Notes: a model not told the origin generated them from the sequence alone. Shown: positions 1 through 6,324, counted from the first letter of the stretch. The stretch is 10,720 nucleotides of DNA from UBA8522 sp049287565 (GCA_049287565.1 JBAQGA010000036.1:1-10720), one strand, 5' to 3'. Made by a program: numbers and translations.

Positions 1-70
1 AACCACAATCCATGGACCCAAACCTAAAGCCAGTTGAAAAAGTTCTTTGTCTTTCATAATAGGCCATTTT

Positions 71-223
71 ATGAGCGCACAAATATATTTTCAATTGCCT
101 ACCCACACGAAATAGCGAGGAGCCATATTTAACCTCATCAGAAGGGCACGCAAGGATATTGAGACGGCCGCGAGGAATTTACCTGAAGACGAAGACTGCG
201 CCTATTCCTATGCTTATAATTCC
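71..223 (+). other. Upstream in-frame extension of the HEPN gene, interrupted by a stop codon
   Basis: An ATG at 71 opens the same frame as the HEPN gene but meets TAG at 113-115 after 14 codons. After the stop, the frame is open and from about 122 encodes residues that look like HEPN helix 1 (NLIRRARKDIETAARNL, then AYSYAYNSM). No ATG, GTG or TTG lies in frame between the TAG and the ATG at 224, so this conserved segment has no ordinary start. A nonsense change, stop readthrough or an ATT/ATA start would each explain this. A nonsense change, meaning a decaying gene, is the simplest. A weak TTGAAA (34-39) / CATAAT (55-60) pair with a 15-bp spacer lies just before the ATG at 71. Confidence 0.5.
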
Positions 224-535
224 ATGCTACGCTCAGGCCTTGCCCTGATGATGGCAGAGGGTTTCAGGCCCGACATCAAAGACAAGCATCTGACGGTCGT
301 GAAGTTCACTGCGTCTATCCTAGGGACAAAATTCAAGAGAGTTGTCAATGACTATGATATCATGCGCAGAAAAAGGCATCGGCTTGCCTATGAACCGGAT
401 ATTCCTTGCTCAGGTGAGGAAGCGAGGCATGCCATCCAAACCGCCAAAGAATATGTTAGCGCCGTCTGCACTCTCCTGGAAAAAAAGAACCCTCAGCTTG
501 AGCTGAAGTTCAAATTGACAAAGGAGCAAGCATGA
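224..535 (+). CDS. HEPN domain protein, 5' end probably broken
   Basis: This is a small all-helical HEPN-type protein. The visible product is 103 residues from the ATG at 224, but the recognisable domain begins about 34 codons further upstream with no usual start codon, so the translated form is either truncated or the gene is decaying. Family hallmarks are the helix reading YAYNSMLRSGLALMMAEGFRP, a KHLTVVKFT segment, and the basic motif MRRKRHRLAYEP at about residues 46-57, where HEPN proteins carry their R/H active-site or binding residues. HEPN proteins are often RNases or partners of minimal nucleotidyltransferases in toxin-antitoxin pairs; no nucleotidyltransferase partner is visible, although one could lie left of the window. 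The region is AT-richer than its neighbours, suggesting acquired DNA. Its TGA overlaps the next ATG by 4 bp (ATGA). The family call is firm; activity is doubtful. Confidence 0.7.
   Translation: MLRSGLALMMAEGFRPDIKDKHLTVVKFTASILGTKFKRVVNDYDIMRRKRHRLAYEPDIPCSGEEARHAIQTAKEYVSAVCTLLEKKNPQLELKFKLTKEQA
521..526 (+). promoter_or_regulatory. Ribosome binding site of the Gfo/Idh gene
   Basis: AAGGAG lies 5 nt before the ATG at 532 and inside the last codons of the HEPN gene. It fixes the start of the oxidoreductase, which has no other ATG, GTG or TTG before its twin-arginine motif. With the ATGA overlap, it predicts coupled translation of the two genes. Confidence 0.7.
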
Positions 536-1806
536 TCGAGGAAAAGAAATTCCGGAAGGAATCTGACGGTGCAATCAAGCACGGGACGAGCGTTTCAACC
601 AGCCGGCGGGAGTTCATCAAGACCACCGGAGCGGCCGTCGCCTCGTTCACTATCCTCCGTCCGGAGATTGTACGCGGCAGCCAGGCCAATTCGAAGATCA
701 GGCTGGGTCTCATCGGCTGCGGCGGCCGCGGCGTCTGGATCGCCGGGCTCTTCGAGGCGCACGGCGGGTACGAGGTCTTCGCCGGCGCGGATTATTTCGC
801 CGACCGCGTCGGGGCTTTTGACGCCAAGTTCTCTGTCCCCCCGGAAAGGCTTTTCTCCGGCCTGTCCGGATACAAACGCCTTCTCGACTGCGGCGTCGAG
901 GCCGTGGCCATCGAAACGCCTCCCTATTTCCATCCCGGACAAGCGGCGGCTGCAGTGGATAGGGGCCTTCATGTCTTTCTCGCCAAACCTCTGGCCGTGG
1001 ACGTACGCGGGTGCCGGACGATCGCCGCTTGCTGGAAAAAGGCGACCGCCCGGAAACTGGCCTTTCTTGTCGACTTCCAGACGAGGGCGCATCCGGCCTT
1101 CATCGAGGCGCTCCGGCGTGTCCATGACGGCGCCATCGGAGAGTATGTCTTCGGCGAGGCCACCTATCATGCCGAATCCCCGTGGGAGGAGCACTATGAG
1201 ATGCTGCGGAACGACCCTGAAAATCCCGAGGTTCGGCTTCGCACTTGGGGCCTGGATCGCGCCCTCTCCGGCGACATCATCACCGAGCAGGAAATTCATA
1301 CGCTCGACGTGGCCAACTGGATCATGAGGGAGCCTCCTCTCTGGGCCGCCGAAACGGGAGGGCTCAAGGCCCGGCCGAAAGTCGGCACTTGCCGGGACCA
1401 TTTCGTGGTCTACTTTCAGTACGCCAAAGATGTAGCCATCCAGTTCAGCGGCCGCCAGTTCAAGGGCCACGGCACGGCCGAGGGCATCAAGAACCGGATG
1501 TTCGGAAGCAAGGGCATCTTGGAGACCGAATACGGCGGCACAGTCGTCATCCGAGGGGAGAATTTCTTCAACGGGGGTCGGACACCCGAAATATACGAAT
1601 CCGGAGCTGTCAACAACATCGCCTCCTTCCACAAGTGTATAACGGATGGGGACTCCGCAAACCCGACGGTGGCGCCGAGCGTCCAAAGCAACCTGATCAC
1701 GATCCTGGGTCGCAAGGCCGCCTACGAAAAGCGCCGGGTGACTTGGGATGAACTGCTCCGGGACGAGGAAAAACTCGAGGCGAACCTGGAGGGCTTGAAG
1801 GATTGA
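532..1806 (+). CDS. Tat-exported Gfo/Idh/MocA family oxidoreductase
   Basis: This is an NAD(P)-dependent oxidoreductase of the glucose-fructose oxidoreductase / inositol dehydrogenase / MocA family, predicted to oxidise a sugar or cyclitol hydroxyl outside the cytoplasm. Residues 24-41 form a twin-arginine signal (SRREFIK followed by a hydrophobic, Ala-rich stretch), preceded by an unusually long 23-residue n-region. The Rossmann fold starts at about 55, with the dinucleotide loop GCGGRG at 62-67. The family's EKP motif appears as AKP (151-153), keeping the catalytic lysine K152 but losing the glutamate. The C-terminal domain has EQEIHTLDVANW (252-263), with H256 and D259 at the usual catalytic/substrate positions. 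The length of 424 aa is normal for exported members. The TIM-barrel half of the next + strand gene is a common partner of such enzymes, as in 3-keto-glycoside pathways. The substrate cannot be named from sequence. Confidence 0.9.
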   Translation: MIEEKKFRKESDGAIKHGTSVSTSRREFIKTTGAAVASFTILRPEIVRGSQANSKIRLGLIGCGGRGVWIAGLFEAHGGYEVFAGADYFADRVGAFDAKFSVPPERLFSGLSGYKRLLDCGVEAVAIETPPYFHPGQAAAAVDRGLHVFLAKPLAVDVRGCRTIAACWKKATARKLAFLVDFQTRAHPAFIEALRRVHDGAIGEYVFGEATYHAESPWEEHYEMLRNDPENPEVRLRTWGLDRALSGDIITEQEIHTLDVANWIMREPPLWAAETGGLKARPKVGTCRDHFVVYFQYAKDVAIQFSGRQFKGHGTAEGIKNRMFGSKGILETEYGGTVVIRGENFFNGGRTPEIYESGAVNNIASFHKCITDGDSANPTVAPSVQSNLITILGRKAAYEKRRVTWDELLRDEEKLEANLEGLKD

Positions 1807-1835
1807 CCTCTCGCCGAATTGAGGGGCGCCAAAAA

Positions 1836-1865
1836 TTGACATCCCCGGTCGGCGGGCGATATAGT
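1836..1865 (+). promoter_or_regulatory. Strong sigma70-type promoter of the fusion gene, probably giving a leaderless mRNA
   Basis: A perfect TTGACA (1836-1841) and TATAGT (1860-1865, five of six consensus bases) are separated by 18 bp. Only six bases lie between the -10 box and the ATG at 1872, so the expected transcription start falls on or next to the A of that ATG. No Shine-Dalgarno sequence is visible upstream of it. This supports 1872 rather than 1803 as the start codon. Confidence 0.65.
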
Positions 1866-1871
1866 CTTTCC

Positions 1872-3860
1872 ATGAAAAAAACTTGCCTTATTCTATCAAC
1901 ACTATTCCTCGTGTTTATCGTCTCCTTCGCAGTCGTCGCCCAGGAGCGTTCACCCGAGGGCCAAGCAAAACTCGGGATCCTTGAACTCAAGGGGACGCCG
2001 TACCAGCGGGGACTGACCCACGGCCAAAGCCTCAAGCCGGAAATCCAGGAGCTCGTCAAGCGCTGGAAAACGGACCTCGAAAAGACCTTTTCCGTTCCAG
2101 CAGCGACCTCTATCGCCAAGCTCCTAGAGGCCTCGGACTTCCAGCCGGCCATAGAACGCTGGACGCCGGGACTCCTGGATGAAGTCCGCGGTATTGCCGA
2201 CGGCGCAGGAATCGACTTCGAGACTATGTACGCTTTCCAGCTAGTCGATGAGAGCTGGGTCATGAGCGCTGACCTCGGTCTCTCCAAGTGCACAACGATC
2301 GCCGCCGGAAGAAGGGGCGACTCGCCCGCCTTCGTCTCTCAGACCCTGGATATTCCGACCTTTTATCATGGATTCCAGACGGTCCTGCGCATCGAGGGCG
2401 GCGCTGAAGAACCGGGAGCTCTTGTTTTCACCATCCCGGGACTTGTCGCCGCCAACGGCCTGAACGACCGCTCCGTCGCCGTCTGCGTCAACGCCGTCAC
2501 CCAGCTCGCCTACTCCGCCAAGGGTCTCCCCGTCGCCTTCACCATCAGGGGGATCCTCCGGCAGAAAAGCTATGAGGACGCCGTCCTGTTCCTCGAGAAG
2601 ATCGTGCCGGCGGCTCCGCAGAACTATGTCATCGGAGGTCCCGACAAAGCCGCCAGCTTCGAGCGCTCGGCCAAACGGATGGCCGAATTCGTCCCTTTTG
2701 CCGGCGCCGAATTCACCTACCACACCAACCACCCGCTGGTCAACGACGACTTCAACCTGAGGTTCACAGAGGGACTCCGAAAAAGGGGCATGAGCCTGGA
2801 TGAATACAAGGCCCGCTGCCCCCGGTTCAAGTTCCTCGGCCGGACCTTCAAGGGCAACGCGGCCGCGCTCGACCTGGCCGTCCTCAAACGGGTTTACTCC
2901 GACCGAGACTCCAAGATCAATAATCCCGGGACATACGGGTGCACCATCATGCTCCTGGGCCAACGTCCAGAGCTTCATATCGCGCCGGGACGTCCCGACG
3001 ATGTGCCTTTCGAGGTGCTCGGCTTTGAGCGCCGGACGGGGAGCGCGGCTCAACTCCATACGCCTCAATCGGCGGAGAATGAGGTCCGGTTCGGCGTCTG
3101 TGACTGGACGATCAAGAAGACGGGCACTCCGGAGGCCTTTGAACTGGCGGCGCAGCTCGGGCTAGAGGGCGTCCAAGTGAGCCTCATCGCCGAGGGAGAA
3201 TCTCTCACTCTGCTCGATAAGAAATTTCAACAAGCCTATCAGCAAGCCGTAGAAAAAACTGGGGTGGCGATCGCCTCCTTCTGCATCGGCGAGCTGAACA
3301 ACGTCCCGCTCAAGAGCGATCCAAGGGCGGAGCGCTGGGTCGCCGAAGGGATCGAGGTGGCCTCGGCCATGAAGGTGGGAATTATCCTCATCCCCTTCTT
3401 CGGCAAGGGCGACCTCAGGAACGACCGGGCAGGGACTGAAGCGGTCGTCCAAAGCCTCAAGCGCCTGACTCCAAAGGCCGAGAAAGCTGGAGTCATCTTG
3501 GCACTCGAATCGATGCTCAGTGCCGAAGTTCATCAAGAGATTATCGAGGCGGTCGGCTCTCCGGCCGTCGCCGTCTACTACGATGTCGGGAACTCCCAAA
3601 AAGCGGGGTACGATATCGGCCGGGAGATCCGCCTCCTCGGAGGGCGCATCGCCCAGTTCCACGCCAAGGACTATCAGGACCTCTTTGGAAAGGGTTCCAT
3701 GGACTTCGCCGCGGTCCGCTCCGCCATGCAGGATATCGACTATAACGGCTGGCTGGTGCTGGAAGAGGTCAAGCTTCCGATGGGGATGGAGCAGAGCATC
3801 CGCCAGGATTTGGAGTACCTGAAATCGGTTTTCACTCCAGGAAAAAAATCCGGAATCTAG
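1872..3860 (+). CDS. Exported fusion: C45-type Ntn-hydrolase/acyltransferase domain + sugar isomerase-like TIM barrel
   Basis: This 662-residue protein joins two normally separate families. Residues 1-23 are a Sec signal peptide (KK, then a hydrophobic core, ending in VVA before Q24). Residues about 35-386 match C45 peptidases / acyl-CoA:6-aminopenicillanate acyltransferase-like enzymes, which cleave or form amide bonds: YQRGLTHG (44-51), a Cys followed by Thr-Thr (C140) as likely autoprocessing nucleophile, and HTNHPL (284-289). A linker of about 20 residues leads to an AP-endonuclease-2 / xylose-isomerase-like TIM barrel (about 405-655). Its likely metal ligands are E546 (ALES), D571 (YYDVGN), H597 (HAKD) and E631 or E632 (VLEEV). 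An ATG at 1803 extends the frame, but it lies upstream of the promoter and would bury the signal peptide. The frame is continuous across the junction. A periplasmic bifunctional enzyme acting with the upstream oxidoreductase is inferred. The domain calls are firm; the combined function is unknown. Confidence 0.85.
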   Translation: MKKTCLILSTLFLVFIVSFAVVAQERSPEGQAKLGILELKGTPYQRGLTHGQSLKPEIQELVKRWKTDLEKTFSVPAATSIAKLLEASDFQPAIERWTPGLLDEVRGIADGAGIDFETMYAFQLVDESWVMSADLGLSKCTTIAAGRRGDSPAFVSQTLDIPTFYHGFQTVLRIEGGAEEPGALVFTIPGLVAANGLNDRSVAVCVNAVTQLAYSAKGLPVAFTIRGILRQKSYEDAVLFLEKIVPAAPQNYVIGGPDKAASFERSAKRMAEFVPFAGAEFTYHTNHPLVNDDFNLRFTEGLRKRGMSLDEYKARCPRFKFLGRTFKGNAAALDLAVLKRVYSDRDSKINNPGTYGCTIMLLGQRPELHIAPGRPDDVPFEVLGFERRTGSAAQLHTPQSAENEVRFGVCDWTIKKTGTPEAFELAAQLGLEGVQVSLIAEGESLTLLDKKFQQAYQQAVEKTGVAIASFCIGELNNVPLKSDPRAERWVAEGIEVASAMKVGIILIPFFGKGDLRNDRAGTEAVVQSLKRLTPKAEKAGVILALESMLSAEVHQEIIEAVGSPAVAVYYDVGNSQKAGYDIGREIRLLGGRIAQFHAKDYQDLFGKGSMDFAAVRSAMQDIDYNGWLVLEEVKLPMGMEQSIRQDLEYLKSVFTPGKKSGI

Positions 3861-3863
3861 CGA

Positions 3864-4952
3864 TCACAAGATATATTTATTCAGCTTCAAGCCGGCCGGG
3901 ATCTTGACGCTTTCCTTGTAAATGTTCCAGTAATATTCGCGGGCCTCGCCCAGCTTGGCAAAGAGTCCGTGCTTGATGTCCGGTGAATGGGTCGCGGCGA
4001 TAGCGCCCTTGCCGTCCACCAGAATGAGGCGGGCGCAACGATTCAAGATGCCCGCCGTCCCGACGCTGCAGGCGACAACGAGCTCTTTCGTCCGGACCTT
4101 CTCGAGCAATTCTCCATAGCTCAGGTGCATCTCCTCGACGGGCACACCCATCTCCTTCAGGATGGCCACGATCCCCTGGATGGTGACGGATGGAAGGATC
4201 AGCGGGTTCTCGGGGATCTTGATGACGCGGCCGTCGCTTAAGCCGAAAAGGCAACACGACGAGTCCCATTCGGTGACCATCCGGTCCTCGATCCTGGCCT
4301 GCGGCTGGTCGTCCAAGAAGAGGGCTGAGGCCGCCTCCGGGCAGAGGTTCCGGGCCTCGTCCACGGCCTTGACGCTCATCAAGTAGTTGACGCCCAGCTT
4401 CAAGCATCCTGTTTTATTGATCCCCACGGCCCGGACTATGTGGGGAACGACGACCCCGCAAAAAGGCTCGCCGAGATAGCGGTCGTAGCGGCAGGCCATG
4501 GCCCGGACAGCGGGTTGAGCCGGGAAGGTCACGCCGATGGACTGATCCTCGTCGAAGGTGAAGGGCCGGAGATAGCCCTGGGCGCCGAGCGCGGCCATCT
4601 CCTCGAGGAAGCCTCTCATCGCGGGATCTTTGAAATAGAGGTAGATGAAGACGTTCTCCAGCTCTTCGATCGAAGGCACAAGCTCCTGCTGCTCGCTGTT
4701 CAGGTTGAAGGCGATCCCCTGCTGGAAACGGTCGAGGTTCCGGTGCCAGTTGAGGAAGATGACCTCGATCTCGCCGCCCGGATTTTTCTTACAGAAGAAA
4801 CGGATACCTTCAAAGGCCAGGAACAACCCATAATGAATGGACCGGGAGACGCCGAAAACCTTGGCCTCGGCCTCGACGATCTCGAACTGCTTCTCCACCA
4901 GGCCGTAGCGCATCTGCCGGGGGGCCCACTTCACCCCTTCGAATTTGGCCAT
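3864..4952 (-). CDS. Class IV PLP-dependent aminotransferase (branched-chain aminotransferase-like)
   Basis: This is a cytoplasmic 362-aa enzyme of fold-type IV PLP proteins (branched-chain aminotransferase, D-amino acid aminotransferase, aminodeoxychorismate lyase). Landmarks are YLRP (127-130, like YIRP), KLGVNY (185-190) with K185 as the expected Schiff-base lysine, TEWD (228-231) with E229, LILPSVTIQ (251-259, like LPGITR) and SVGTAG (296-301), the cofactor-phosphate loop. The order and spacing fit branched-chain aminotransferases. However, the usual E-x-G-x-x-N segment reads EWDSSCC, LPGITR lacks its Gly and Arg, and there are long acidic insertions before the core, so substrate preference is uncertain. 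CTCCTT at 4960-4965 (AAGGAG on this strand) lies 7 nt before the ATG and fixes the start. No convincing promoter was found in the 140-bp gap upstream. Its end is 3 bp from the end of the + strand fusion gene. Confidence 0.85.
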   Translation of the reverse strand: MAKFEGVKWAPRQMRYGLVEKQFEIVEAEAKVFGVSRSIHYGLFLAFEGIRFFCKKNPGGEIEVIFLNWHRNLDRFQQGIAFNLNSEQQELVPSIEELENVFIYLYFKDPAMRGFLEEMAALGAQGYLRPFTFDEDQSIGVTFPAQPAVRAMACRYDRYLGEPFCGVVVPHIVRAVGINKTGCLKLGVNYLMSVKAVDEARNLCPEAASALFLDDQPQARIEDRMVTEWDSSCCLFGLSDGRVIKIPENPLILPSVTIQGIVAILKEMGVPVEEMHLSYGELLEKVRTKELVVACSVGTAGILNRCARLILVDGKGAIAATHSPDIKHGLFAKLGEAREYYWNIYKESVKIPAGLKLNKYIL

Positions 4953-5060
4953 GAGATGACTCCTTATAATGGCATTTTAGCCCGTCAATTAATCTTTTTT
5001 CTTGTATCACAGTCGGCAAAGAAGCTCAATAAGGGGTTGTGGAGATGTCTTGAAAGGAGT

Positions 5061-5078
5061 ACTCGGGATCTCCCGGGT
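5061..5078 (-). repeat. Short GC-rich hairpin after the porin gene
   Basis: ACTCGGG (5061-5067) and CCCGGGT (5072-5078) pair over seven positions, with one G-T wobble and a 4-nt loop. It lies 14 bp past the porin stop, where a terminator would be expected, but no T-tract follows on the - strand. Termination is therefore only possible, and read-through into the aminotransferase gene cannot be excluded. Nothing else recognisable lies in the 140-bp gap 4953-5092 apart from the aminotransferase ribosome binding site. Confidence 0.3.
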
Positions 5079-5092
5079 CCAGGCGGGCCGCT

Positions 5093-6106
5093 TTAAAACG
5101 CGGCCTGAAACTGGAGGGAAACAGTCTTGTTCATTGTCCCCTCGCCCTCTTTCCTGTAGAGGTTGTAGTTAACCGCCAGCTTGGTCTTTTTCCAGAGGTA
5201 CCAGTTGGCCGCCAGAGTAAAAAGGTCGGTCCGGTCGCCGGACATATCCTCGTCCTGATCATAGGTATCCCATTTGACCACGGCCTGGAGTTTCTCGGGA
5301 AGGACAAAATACCCCCCCTGGAGATACCATCCGGACCTGGAGACGAGGTCGTCTTTGCCGGAGATGAACTCCCCAACCAGGGACCATGCGCCCAGGTTGA
5401 ACGCGGCCTCAAGACCGGCCCGAGTCCGGGATATATCCGGAAGGCCCTGGAAGGGATTGTGACGTCCGCGATAGAGAGAGCCTCCGATCGCGAGGGTTGA
5501 CGTCGGATGAAGGATCAGCCTGGCCGCCACGTCCTTGGCCTTGTTTGTATCCAGCTTGTTGATGCCCGCACCGTTGAAAACTCCGAGGTAGTACTCGGCA
5601 ATGGAATGCCGGCCGGTGAACATCGCACCGATATCCCGGCCCTGGGAGCCTATGTCCCGGCTGGGAGAGAGCGCATTAACCACCTGGGACCGGAGGATCG
5701 TGTCCAGTTCCGAATCAGAGGTATTGTTCTCAATGCTGAAAGGTACGTAGTACTGGCCGAACCGCAATCCCAAATAAGGCTTGAACTGAATGTCGATTTG
5801 GGCATCCATCAGAGCAGGATTCTTTACGGCATCGACTTGTATTTTGAAACGAACATTTTTCAGCAGCTCACCGCTCAAAGTCAACCTAGCCCGCGGGATG
5901 GAGAACGAATCCGTCCCTTTATCCCAATATTTATAAAGAAATTGAGTGTATCCACTCAGCTTAAAGCTTCGGCTTGATGTCACAGGAACGGGCTCGTTTT
6001 TCTCTTGTGCACCGGCAAGACCGGACAAAAACAGGACGGTCAGGCCGAGAACACTTATCCCTTGAAGATGTCTTTTAAGCAGCCGCTTCCCAACTGGATG
6101 CAACAT
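5093..6106 (-). CDS. Phosphate-selective-type outer membrane porin (Porin_O_P family)
   Basis: This is a 337-residue outer-membrane beta-barrel of the OprO/OprP-like family, a channel for phosphate or other anions and small solutes. A basic n-region and hydrophobic core (about residues 17-33) ending in GLAGA give a Sec signal peptide. The mature part opens with SFKLSGYTQFLYKYWD, a typical first strand, then FSIPRARLTLSG, LGLRFGQYYVPFSIEN (the GQ-x-x-VPF-x-x-E/N pattern of this family) and repeated amphipathic strands. It ends in QFQAAF with a C-terminal phenylalanine, the usual BAM signal. The length is at the short end for the family. CTCCTT at 6113-6118 (AAGGAG on this strand) sits 6 nt before the ATG. 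Upstream lie a promoter and a palindrome over its start site, so repressor control is likely. Ligand selectivity cannot be read from the sequence. Confidence 0.85.
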   Translation of the reverse strand: MLHPVGKRLLKRHLQGISVLGLTVLFLSGLAGAQEKNEPVPVTSSRSFKLSGYTQFLYKYWDKGTDSFSIPRARLTLSGELLKNVRFKIQVDAVKNPALMDAQIDIQFKPYLGLRFGQYYVPFSIENNTSDSELDTILRSQVVNALSPSRDIGSQGRDIGAMFTGRHSIAEYYLGVFNGAGINKLDTNKAKDVAARLILHPTSTLAIGGSLYRGRHNPFQGLPDISRTRAGLEAAFNLGAWSLVGEFISGKDDLVSRSGWYLQGGYFVLPEKLQAVVKWDTYDQDEDMSGDRTDLFTLAANWYLWKKTKLAVNYNLYRKEGEGTMNKTVSLQFQAAF

Positions 6107-6127
6107 GACACTCTCCTTTCATCGTGC

Positions 6128-6151
6128 CCGGAGCGTCCAATCGCCGTCCGG
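6128..6151 (-). promoter_or_regulatory. Possible leader hairpin just upstream of the porin ribosome binding site
   Basis: On the - strand CCGGA, a 2-nt bulge, GCG, a 6-nt loop, CGC and TCCGG form an 8-bp GC-rich hairpin ending 9 nt before the AAGGAG of the porin gene, within a predicted leader of about 117 nt. It could affect translation or mRNA stability, but a structure of this size can occur by chance in GC-rich DNA. Confidence 0.3.
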
Positions 6152-6192
6152 CCGATTTCTCCTTCCCCGGTGGATAATCCCATGGTCCTTAT

Positions 6193-6231
6193 AGTTTACT
6201 TAGTCTACTGAATCAGTAGACTAAGTAAACT
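6193..6231. promoter_or_regulatory. Perfect 39-bp palindrome, likely repressor operator
   Basis: AGTTTACTTAGTCTACTGA (6193-6211) and its exact reverse complement (6213-6231) flank one central A, giving 19-bp arms without mismatch. The outer sequences TTATA/TTATAA nearly continue the symmetry with one base missing. It begins inside the -10 box of the porin promoter and covers the predicted start site, the classic position of a repressor operator. The core ACT-GAATC-AGT resembles the half-site spacing of Rrf2/IscR-type sites, but that assignment is only a guess, and no regulator gene lies in the window. It is AT-rich, has a one-base centre and no T-tract, so it is not a terminator. Confidence 0.7.
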
Positions 6232-6257
6232 TATAATACGCGCCCGGCTAATGTCAA
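6230..6257 (-). promoter_or_regulatory. Sigma70-type promoter of the porin gene
   Basis: On the - strand TTGACA (6252-6257) and TATAAG (6230-6235) are 16 bp apart. The predicted start is near 6223, leaving a leader of about 117 nt before the porin ATG. The -10 box shares two bases with the palindrome downstream of it. Confidence 0.65.
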
Positions 6258-6282
6258 GTCTTTTTTCTTCAGGCTTTAGGAA

Positions 6283-6324
6283 TTCTTTCCTCCTCCAAAC
6301 TGATTGGAGCATTCGAGGAAAGAA
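6283..6324. repeat. Interrupted inverted repeat between the symporter and porin genes
   Basis: TTCTTTCCTC (6283-6292) pairs with GAGGAAAGAA (6315-6324), and directly inside it CTCCAA (6293-6298) pairs with TTGGAG (6304-6309). This makes a 16-bp stem with a 5-nt loop and a one-sided 5-nt bulge. It starts 38 bp past the symporter stop and lies upstream of the porin promoter, a terminator-like position. There is no T-tract on the - strand side; instead A-rich sequence follows. It may protect or end the symporter mRNA. Confidence 0.5.

Noticed and set aside
595..1842. A 415-codon open frame antisense to the Gfo/Idh gene
   Set aside because: It mirrors a gene with clear family motifs; its translation shows no recognisable domain and the frame is kept open by high GC at third positions.
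2241..3068. A 275-codon - strand open frame opposite the fusion gene
   Set aside because: It has no family motifs and overlaps the C45 domain, whose residues are conserved on the + strand.
4963..4988. TTGACG and TATAAG on the - strand upstream of the aminotransferase gene
   Set aside because: The spacer is only 14 bp and the -10 box overlaps the ribosome binding site, so it is unlikely to be a working promoter.
6104..6183. An upstream ATG at 6183 (- strand) in the porin leader that could open a small overlapping ORF
   Set aside because: It is out of frame with the porin gene, has its purine-rich stretch only 2 nt away, and encodes nothing recognisable.
6232..6237. TATAAT on the + strand inside the porin regulatory gap
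   Set aside because: No usable -35 box lies upstream and no + strand gene follows; the same bases are better explained by the - strand promoter and palindrome.
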